The notes under the pieces are model-generated. The model did no database searches, had not been told where the DNA came from, and saw only the letters and a list, made by a program, of their open reading frames with translations. The translations under genes and the position numbers were made by a program. A DNA stretch of 36,142 bases from an uncultured Clostridia bacterium (GTDB lineage: Bacteria > Bacillota > Clostridia > TANB77 > CAG-508): the NCBI GenBank assembly GCA_934167365.1, contig CAKPKU010000005.1:1-36142 (forward strand). Direction: 5' to 3'. This document shows, one piece after another, positions 1 through 10,000 of the stretch; the first letter of the stretch is position 1, and each line of letters starts with the position of its first letter.

Positions 1-12
1 AATAGCAATGTT

Positions 13-31
13 ACGGGCATTTAAATGCGAA
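13..31 (+). repeat. 19-bp repeat, copy 1, with 12-bp palindrome
   Basis: The sequence acgggcatttaaatgcgaa contains the perfect palindrome gcatttaaatgc at 17-28. A second copy differing at two positions lies at 817-835 upstream of the first giant surface gene. A further gggcattt occurs near 54-61. The function is unknown; a regulator binding site is one possibility. Confidence 0.4.
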
Positions 32-113
32 TTGAGATTTTTTATATGAAAATGGGCATTTACTATTTTATTTAACCACCTACAACTAAATTTATAGAAA
101 AAGAAATATAAAC

Positions 114-142
114 TTGATTTTATGTCGATTTCATACTATAAT
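114..142 (+). promoter_or_regulatory. Sigma-A type promoter of the small membrane protein gene
   Basis: A -35 element TTGATT (114-119) and a perfect -10 TATAAT (137-142) are separated by exactly 17 bp. The expected transcript would start near 149 and carry a leader of about 100 nt before the start codon at 250. Confidence 0.75.
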
Positions 143-161
143 AGAAAAAGATGAATATATT

Positions 162-205
162 GTTATTCCTTAATGATACTAATTAGTATGGAGGGAATAA
201 CCTCC
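162..205 (+). promoter_or_regulatory. Structured 5' leader with possible anti-Shine-Dalgarno
   Basis: An outer stem GTTATTCC (162-169) pairs with GGAATAAC (194-201) and encloses an inner ATACT-AATT-AGTAT hairpin (176-189). Immediately after it, CCTCC (201-205) could pair either with GGAGG at 190-194 or with the ribosome binding site GGAGG at 239-243. These pairings overlap, so the leader could switch between open and closed states. No known riboswitch class was recognised. Confidence 0.45.
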
Positions 206-249
206 AACAAATTAGTTTAACATATATAACTTTTTATTGGAGGAGAAAA

Positions 250-645
250 ATGAAAAATTTAATAATTAGTTTAGTATTGGCTTTCTTTGTTGTCATAATG
301 TTGAAAATTGGAAAAAGCATGTCGATAGAATATAAAATATATCGGATAAAGGCAGCATATGTACATGAATATAAAATGTACATATGGGAGATAAAAGAGA
401 CCGATTTATGCACATTAAATCTAACGAAAGCAAGAAAATTAAAAATACCCTATATTAGAAATGATATAGGAACTTTTAAAAACAATATTGAATTAAGAAA
501 ATCTTTTATCAAGGCTGGGTATTTGATAAGAGAAATATTTGAAAAATACGACTGCGAAGATTATGAAATAGAGCAAATATTTGCGGAAGTAAGAAAAATT
601 GCTTTCTCAAATGGGGAAGTGACAAGTAGGGCTTTGTTGTTTTGA
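250..645 (+). CDS. Small N-terminally membrane-anchored protein of unknown function
   Basis: The 131-residue product has one hydrophobic segment at about residues 3-20 and then a charged, soluble domain with an outside or inside location that cannot be settled. I recognise no family. The domain is rich in Lys, Glu, Ile and Tyr, has Cys at about 54 and 102, and a mainly helical C-terminal half (about 83-120). The start is supported by the ribosome binding site GGAGGAG at 239-245 with five bases to the ATG. The gene is monocistronic: its own promoter lies at 114-142 and a strong terminator begins right after the stop. A perfect 11-bp inverted repeat (356-366 and 376-386) lies inside the gene. 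It could be a small regulator or accessory membrane protein, but nothing in the sequence decides this. Confidence 0.75.
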   Translation: MKNLIISLVLAFFVVIMLKIGKSMSIEYKIYRIKAAYVHEYKMYIWEIKETDLCTLNLTKARKLKIPYIRNDIGTFKNNIELRKSFIKAGYLIREIFEKYDCEDYEIEQIFAEVRKIAFSNGEVTSRALLF

Positions 646-646
646 C

Positions 647-690
647 AATAAGGGAATAGGTATAAGTGCCTATTCCCTTATTTAGTTTTC
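647..690 (+). terminator. Rho-independent terminator
   Basis: A perfect 14-bp stem (647-660 with 669-682) with an 8-nt loop is followed by a short T-rich tail. It closes the small membrane protein gene directly after its stop codon. The stem is nearly symmetric in A and T at its base. Confidence 0.85.
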
Positions 691-1009
691 AAGTGAGAAA
701 GTATAAATTAAACAAAAGGTGAATTGTTTTTATGGTATATCTTAAAAATAGTAATTTATTATTATGTAAAAAATTTGCAAAAACATATACACAAAATTAC
801 ATTAGAATTTAAAATCACGGGCAATTTAATGCGAACTTTGTCTATTATTATATAAAAAAGAAATATAAATGTAATAATTTACTTAGAAAGTAATGAATTG
901 AAGAAATCCGTAAGTTTATTTCGTATATATACATGTATTCTTTAAATTGACAAGATGTAAAAAAAAAACGAAAATGAGATAACAAGTATTATATAAGGGA
1001 GGCAAACAA
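691..1009 (+). other. Intergenic region upstream of giant surface gene 1
   Basis: No gene is visible in this stretch. It holds the second copy of the 19-bp repeat (817-835), a TTGACA at 947-952 that could be a -35 element but has no convincing -10 at 17 bp, and the ribosome binding site GGGAGG near 998-1003, before the ATG at 1010. A 14-bp string aaagtataaattaa at about 698-711 recurs at about 13485-13498, likewise just after a terminator and upstream of the second giant gene. A small hairpin GAAAT/ATTTC surrounds TCCGTAAG near 903-923, and TCCGTAAG also occurs upstream of the second gene. Confidence 0.4.
817..835 (+). repeat. 19-bp repeat, copy 2
   Basis: acgggcaatttaatgcgaa matches the copy at 13-31 at 17 of 19 positions. 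In both places a short string aaagaaatataaa follows within about 75 bases. It may be a shared regulatory site or the remnant of a local duplication. Confidence 0.4.
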
Positions 1010-4000
1010 ATGAAAAATGGAAAGATACATAAGAGTTTTTTTATAGTAGTGGCAATACTAGTTTTTATGGTGAGCTTATTTATAAGAAAAAATATAAATA
1101 AACAAGTTTCTAACTTGAGTGCTGAAGACCTAAGATCACTTAACTATGAAGAACTTAATGATGAAGATATGTATGTTGAAAATTGTAGAAATGTACAGTT
1201 TGGAGCATATTTTGCAAGAGATATTAATGGTGATGGATATGCTGATAAACTTCTTGGAACTTGTAAGCAAGTAGGTTCACCAGATACATTATGGATAAAC
1301 GTAAATGTATCTGGTGATGGATATTTAAAAAATGGAGAAATTGCAATTAATAGTAAAAACTTTAATTATAAAACTAACATACAAAAAGGTCCACAGATAA
1401 AAGAAAATTATGTATCTAGTGATACTAAAAATATAAAGTTAAACGATTTATCTTCAGGTAATAACTGTGCAATAATGGGGCAAATATTATCTAACATAAA
1501 AAATAAAGAGAGTTATAGTGAAATAAATAGTATTACTTTATCTGGTACTTATGTATCAAATGAGGGAGAAGAAACGGAAGTTACTAAAACAATAGATGTA
1601 ACAGTTGATTGGTATGGAACAGCTTCAGCAGCTATTACAGGAGACTATAATTCATATGACGTAAGTAAATATGTATATGGTGATGAAGAGGATTTAGATG
1701 GAACAGATACTATTAATTTTAACTTTAAATTATATGAATACAATAAACAATTAACTGTAAAAAGCAATAAGTTGGAAATAGAGATACCGGAGTTATTTGG
1801 ATATAAACCATCAGCAGTAAGTTGTTTAGATGGAACATATAACGAAGAAAATAGAATTTTAACTGTAAATAAAAATACAACATCTACAAGTAATAATTAC
1901 GTAGTAAGTGTTACATATCCAAAAAAAGCATTTTCGCGTATATACAGTGGATATAATATGGCTATTGATATTAAAGGAAAAATAGAATGTTACAATAATC
2001 CAAATGAAGAATTTACAAATCCATATGTTACAGATGAAACTACTGGAAAAGCAACTGCAATATTTGTAAAGAAAAACGAAGCAAATGCAGACTATTTATC
2101 ATATTTATCAATAGAAAATAAAGCATATAGTGAAAATGAGAAATGTTATGTTGTATCAAAACAAAAATTATTAGATGCATATAATACACAAGATGAAGTA
2201 TCAAATATGAGATATACTGTATCATGGAAAGAGCTAAAAACTAAAAAAGTTACTTTAAATGGAACAGAAATATTACTTAGTGACAATAATGATAGTAATG
2301 TTTACGGTGATTCAATAGATGGTAAAATAATAAATAATTATGTATCAAATGTAGGTATATATTTTGATGAGAATGGATTTTTAGATAAAACAAATGGAAC
2401 TGTTTCAATTTATGATAATGATACAAATAAATTAATTAAAACTTTTACATATGATGAACTTAAACAATACACAGCTAGAAATCCTTATTATTATGATGAG
2501 GAAATTAAACACATAAGGGCAGAAACTAGTGTTGCAAGTGTTGTTTCTGGAACATATATAACAATCTATAATATTAAAGAGCTAGATACAAAAAAGATTA
2601 TGAATGACTTTACTGAAGATGACGTTTATTCAATGGAAAGATTAACAACAACTTTAAAGTCTGTATTAAAAGATGGAGGATCAACAGTAAGGTTGGCAGA
2701 ATCATTTAACATGATAGGAAGAAAATCAGGAATGAATATTTCATTAAGTAAAAATTCTATGTCTTCAACAGAAGTATTACAAAATGAAAAAATTACAATT
2801 CGTACTTTAAGTGATGGAAGTAATTTTGAATATACAAACTGGAAAAATGGAATATTTTTAGTTGAAATTCCAAAAGATATAATAAAAGTAAAAATAAATG
2901 ATGTAAGTATAAACTCATCAGATGTTAATTTATTAGATTGGAGTTTATACCAAGAAAATGGAACAAACTATATAAAAATAATAACAAGTAATGAAGTTCC
3001 AACAGCGTTTTCAATAGTAATAGATTGTGATTTAACACCAAACCCTTTGATGGGGGCATCTAACTTATTAGTAGGTGCATATGGATATAATGAAGATGCT
3101 AATATTTATTGGAATGTGGCACAAGATAAATATGATATAAATGGAAATGATAATACAATAGAAAATGTGGCTTTTGATCGTAAATATTTAGGGGTTTCTA
3201 TTCCAAATTCAACATTTATAACTGTTGAGACAGTTTCAAACTATAATGAAAATGGTGATATTACAATAGCACCAAATATTGCTGAAGTAGCTAAAAGTGC
3301 ACGCTCTGCACAAATTAATTTAGTAATAAAAAACAATTATGAAAATGTAGTTGATGAATTACAAATTTTAGGGAAAATACCATTTGCAGGAAATACCTAT
3401 GAAAGTGGTACAAGCTTGAATTCAGAATTTACAGCTACAATGAAAAATAGTGGAATAAAGGTTCCTGAAGAGCTAAAAGATATAGCGAAAGTTTATTACT
3501 CAACTAAAGAAAATCCAAGTGAAGATTTAACTGATGCGAATAATGACTGGAAACTAAAAGATAATATAGGCAATTTTGAAGATATAAGATCATATTTAAT
3601 AGTATTAGAAAATTATGAATTAAAAGTTGGAGAGGCATATGAATTTAATTATGAAGTTGAAATTCCAGAGGGAATAGAATGTAACAAAGTTTCATATAGC
3701 TGTCATAAAGTAAATTATTATTTAAGAGTAGATGATGGATCTAAATTACCACTTTCAGTTCAACCAAATAAAGTTGGAATAAGAATTGTAAGAAATTATA
3801 ATTTAAAAGTAATGAAATATAAAAAAGGAACAACTCTAGGCGTACAAGGAGCAACATATAGATTACGTGAAGAAGTTGATGAGGAAGAAGAAGATAATTC
3901 TAGATCAATAATATCTGATTCGAATGGTGTAATATCATTAAATAAGTTAAGAGTAAATCAAGTGTATATTTTTGAAGAAATAAAAGCTCCAAATAATTAT

Positions 4001-7000
4001 GAGTTAAATACAGAAGTATTGAAATTTAAACTTGAAGAGCAAGAAGATAATACACTTAAAGTTGTTATTTTAGAAGGAGCATTTGCTGGAACAGCACAAG
4101 TAGTAAAAGATGAAAATGGTAATGATGTATTATTGGCGTCAGTTGAAGATGAGCCAAAATATAAATTAGAAATAACAAAAACAGATAGTGAAACAAATGA
4201 GGCTTTAGTTGGAGTTATATTTGAATTAGATGGAGAAAAATATATAACAAAAACAGGTGGAAAACTTACAATTGATGGATTAACAGTAGGAAAAGAATAT
4301 TCATTAAAAGAAACATATTCAAATGGGTATTATAATAGTGGAGATATTAAATTTACAGTTGTTAAAGATGGAGATGAATATAAATTAAATAGTAAAAGTT
4401 CATTGTTAAAAGATGCAGTGATATCAAATAGCTCTAATGAACATTTAATTGATGCTAAAGTAACAATAGTAAATGAAAAAATTCCGACATATAATTTAAC
4501 AATAGAAAAAGTTGAGGAAAATAAACTAGATAATAAATTAAAAGGAGCTAGATTTTTATTAAAGAGAGCTGATTTAGATAATAGTGTATATTATACAACT
4601 GATGAAAACGGAATAATAGAAATTTCAGACTTATATCAGTTTGTTGAAGGAAAAAGTATAACTGGAAAATATACTTTACAAGAAGTAGAAGAGCCATATG
4701 GATATATGCTAAATAAAGAACAAATAGTATTTACAGTTTCAAAAAATCAAGATGGTATTTTAGAAATGAATATTGAAAACAAAGATAAATTAGATACTAT
4801 AGAATCTATAAATGCAGACGAAAATAATGTAAAACTTGTTATTCAGGATAAACCATTGTTCAAAATAACAAAAACTGATAAAGAAACTAAAAAGGCATTA
4901 GCAAATGCAGAATTTATAATATATGAGTTAGATAAAGACTCAGGAACAATTGTAGATTATGCAAAAGATGCAAATGGAGATTATGTAGGTAAACAAAATA
5001 AAAATGGTGATTATACTATAATAACAGATGATTCTGGAACAGCAACAGCACCATTGAGAAATGGCGTTTATAAGATGATTGAAGTTGGTTATCCACAAGG
5101 GTATAAAGAAAATTCAAATGAAGAAGTATTTGAAATAACAAGTGGTAGAACAGCCAATACAGATGATGATGATATACCAGAGCTAAAAATGGAAGATACT
5201 ACAACTGAAACATTAGAAATAAATTATATAGAAGATTTGGTAGATTTATCTAATGCAGTAAATAGTGCTACAAATTCATATGCTACAACAACTGTAAAGT
5301 TAATGAGAGATCTAGATTTTAAAGATGATTCTTCATATAAAAATCCATCTGATACAAGTTATGGAGATTTAAATGGAGATGGAACAACAAAGAAAATTAA
5401 GGAAGAATTAACTGATGAAGGTGGTTGCGGATTCACTCCAATTGGAGGAGTATTGCCATCTGGTACAGTTCCAGGGGATATAGCAGGTCTGATTAGTGAT
5501 AATGGAAGTACATACAGTACATTTGCGGGAATATTTGATGGACAAAAGTATGAAATAAGAAATTTATATATAAAAAACAGTAATAAACATGCTATCGGAT
5601 TGTTCGGTATTATGCTTAACTGTAAGGTAAAAAATTTAGGAATTACTGGAACTATAAAAGCTGATTCAGATACCTTCAATAACTATATAGGCGCAATATG
5701 TGGTAAAATATATGGTTATGCAAATATAGAAAACTGTTATAGCAAGTGTGATATAACAAGTGAACAAGGAACTTATGTAGGAGGTCTAATAGGTAATTTA
5801 TATACATTTACAAATAAAAGTTATATTATCAATAGCTATAATTCAGGTAATATAACAGGTAGTAATGAGGTTTCTGGAATTATTGGGCAAGTTGGAGATT
5901 GGGCGAATCGTAATGTCGCAGATGACTCAATTATATATTTAATTAATTGTTATAATAGTGGGATTATAAGTGGATCATCTACATATATAGGAGGAATTAT
6001 AGGAAAAGCTAGATACGTACCTGTATATTTAAGTGATTGTCATAACACTGGAAATATTATGTCGACTGAAAATTCAGGATCTGAATTCGGAGGGGTTATA
6101 GGTAATATAACGTCTATTGGAAAGAATTATACATTAAAGAGATGTTATAACACAGGAGACATTATGTCGACTGGAAAATCTTATTATATAGGAGGTATTA
6201 TAGGACAAGTATATGGTGAAGGTACATCGATTAATGGAAATATTAATTTTATAGAATGTTATAATAATGGAAACATAAGTGGAGATTGTATAGGTGGAAT
6301 TATTGGTGAAAGTGATAAGTATGGGGGGAATATTAATGTAAACAAATGCTATAACACAGGTCATATTACTGGTAAAGGACAGTATAATGGAGGAATAATA
6401 GGTTATGTGGGATCTGGAAAAATAAATCTAACAGAATGTTACAATATCGGAGATATAGATAGAAATGTAACAGATTCATATGCTTTCTCCGGAGGTATTA
6501 TTGGAGCGAATAATTCTAGTGCATATTGTGTAATAGAAAATTGCTATAATGAGGGAAATATAACAGAGACAAAATATGGATATTTAGGAGGAATAATTGG
6601 AGAAACGTTAGGTCTAACTACAATTAATAATTCTTACAATAAAGGTGACATAGAATCAAAATGTTCTAATAATGATATAGGTGGAATTATGGGGGCTTGC
6701 TATAATGGTGGCAGTAGTATATCTAATTGTTATAATAATGGAAGTATAGTTTTTTCTCCTGCAAGTGGAACTTCATATGTAGGCGGAATAGTTGGTCGTG
6801 TTGCTAGCAATAATAGTATCAGTTTTGAAATACTTAAATGTTATAATCTAGGAGATATAACATGTGAAGGTACATCAAGTGCTTATACTTATATTAGTGG
6901 AATAGCACCAATAAATACTAAAATTAATATGTGTTATAATAAGGGAAATTTAAAATATAAAAATATAACCAGTGATGAATATATATATTCATATATAGGA

Positions 7001-10000
7001 GGAATTGCAGCAACTAACAGTAATATTACAAATTCGTATAATACTGGAAATATTGATAATTATATAGTATCTTCAGGAAACTGTGGTTCATATACAGGAG
7101 GAATTGCAGCAGATAACAACAATATTATAAATTCGTATAATACTGGAAATATTTATTCTTATAACTGTTCTAATTCTACGAGCTCATATAGTTATGTGGG
7201 TGGAATATCAGGCGAGAATAGTAGTAGTAATTCAGAAAACAACTACAATATTGGATCTGTATACAATAATGTGATATCACCAAATTTAAGCGATACTCCA
7301 ATATATACAGGTGCTATTTTTGGAAAAGGTTTAATAGACGATAATAGTAAAAATTACTATTTGCAAGATATAGAAGTTGTAGGAGATTATAATTTAGGAG
7401 CTTCAGGATATACTCAAGTGAATGGAAAACCATTATCTGAAGACTATATGAGATCAAAAGAATTCTATGATGTTTTAAGCCAAAAAGGTGATTATTGGAA
7501 ATATATTAATAATCAATATCCAATATTAGATATAACAGCAGTATCAAATGCACAAAAAGTTACAGAGCTATCTGTAACAAATACAAAGAAAACCTTCGAT
7601 ATAACAACAGAAATAGCTGAAAATGAATACGAAAGCCGTATAGGAGGAACTATTACAGGTGAATACAATGATAAATATATTTCTACAAATTACAAAAAAT
7701 ATGTAGAAACAGTATCATATGGAGATTCAAATAAAAAACAAATTGAAGTTGTTCCAAGTGAAGGATATAAAATTAGTAAGATTGCTATAAATGGTGAAAG
7801 AATTGAGTACAAAGAAAATGAAAATGGAAGTGTAACAATTCCAGTAGGATATTTTGAAAAAATTGATAAAAATTACCATATATCTGTAACATTTACGCAA
7901 ACCAATAATATATTTACAATAAATAAAGTAGATGAAAATGGTAAACCATTGAAAAATGCTAAATTTAAAATTGATCAAGTAGAAGATAGACCAGAAATTA
8001 CAGATCAAGTGAAAGATATAGTTGGTAATAGTAATGTATACACATATATAAATAGAGCAGATGATGCAACCGATTTATTAGGTGAATTAACCAATAATGG
8101 TACATATTATTTTGTTAAACAAAGTGATGGTACATATATTCCAAATAATAATGGGGTAGCAAATTCAATAGCAGATTCATATATGAAAATAGACTTAACA
8201 AATAAAACAGGTAGCTATAAAGTTATTGTAAATGCACAAGCATCAACTCAATCTGGACAGGATATAGGATTAGCAGCAATTACACAAACAACTGATGCCA
8301 TAAATACTAGTACAAGTGTAGGAAGATTTTTATTTGCATCTGGAACAGTAGCAAGTAGAGAGTATATATCAACTGAATTGGAAGGTGGAAATATATATTA
8401 CTTACATTTTGCATACAGTAAAAATGCATCTGTTGATACAGGTGATGATAGGATTACAATAAATAGTGTAAATTTATATGGAACTTTTGATGAGTCATAT
8501 GATTTTAATACTGTTGATGGAAAATATGTATCTAGTAATCAAGGAAAAAATGGAACATATTCAATGTCATATATTCCAATTGATTTAAGCCAATCAACAG
8601 GAAAATACACATTGACAGTAAATGCAGAAATTTCAAGCCAAAACGGTTCTGATCGTGGTTATGTTTTAATTTCTGATAATACAGGAAAGAATTTTTCATC
8701 ATACACAGATGATGGTAAATTTATATATTTAACTGGAAGTGTAGAGGCTAAAGATTATAAAACAGTATTAGAAGGCGGAAATATTTATTATCTTCATATG
8801 GTATATTTCAATAATACAAATGATACAGATAATGGAACAGATACATTTACAATAAATAGTGTAAATCTTTCATTAAATACAGATGATTTTTATCATGAAG
8901 AAAATATTATTACTGACGAAAGTGGTAAAGCTATAAGAGGTCTTAAATATGGAAAATATGAAATAGTTGAAACAGATGCTCCTGAGGGATATACAAAAGA
9001 TGATAATATTATTACTTATATAATGAGTAATACAAATGATAATAATATAACAGTAACTAACAAAGCACTTAAAGATGTAGTAGTACATTATTATGAAAAT
9101 GAGACTGGTTCAGAATTTAATAAAGCACCAGTAATTGTTTCTGATGATGTAACATTATATGGAAGTGTAGGAGATTGGTATCAAAGTAATATATTAACCG
9201 AAGTAGTTACAAAAGATGGAATACAATATAACCTAATAAAAGATAATAGTGAAGAATATGTAATACCTGATAATGCAAGTGGTAAATATGAAGATAATCA
9301 GATAAATGTATACTATTATTATGAAAGAAATGTAGATATAGGATACAGAATAGAGCATTATTATGAAAACAAAGAAACTGGAGAATATGATTTAAAATAT
9401 ACAGATTCTAAAGCATTAAATGAACAAGCAATAATGGAGCTAAAAGAAAGTGATTATAAATTAGAGCCAGGATATGAGTTTGAAAAACAAGAGGGAGCAC
9501 CAATGGCTGTAAGGGATAATTCTGAAGATAATGTGATAAAAGTTTATTATAAAATAGCAAGTTTTGATTACACAGTACATTATTTTTACGAAGGAATAGA
9601 AGATGAAACTTTAAAAGAAACTTTATCTGCAAAATATGGAGATAAAATTACAACATATACAGATAAAAATAAACCTGGATATGTATTTGAAAGTGTAACA
9701 CCAGTAAACGATAAAGGAAATGTTGAATTAACTATAACAAATAATGCTGATGATAATGTAATAAATGTATACTATGTAAAACAATATCAAATAACTACTG
9801 ATGTAGTTGAACATACAGAAGTTCATAAGGATGGAAAAGTAGATGAAAACATTAAAGGTGGTACTATATCTGGTGAAGATAGTACACCTTATGAAGAAGT
9901 AATACCAGGAGAAAGTAATAAATTACCAATAGAGCTAATACCAGATGAGGGATATCAAATTGTAAGAATAACAATAAATGATAAAGAGCTTGATTTTACT

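Noticed and set aside
5680..7370. Regularly spaced repeats that might be a CRISPR array
   Set aside because: The units are degenerate, in frame, of unequal length, and encode a GLUG protein repeat. No cas gene is present.
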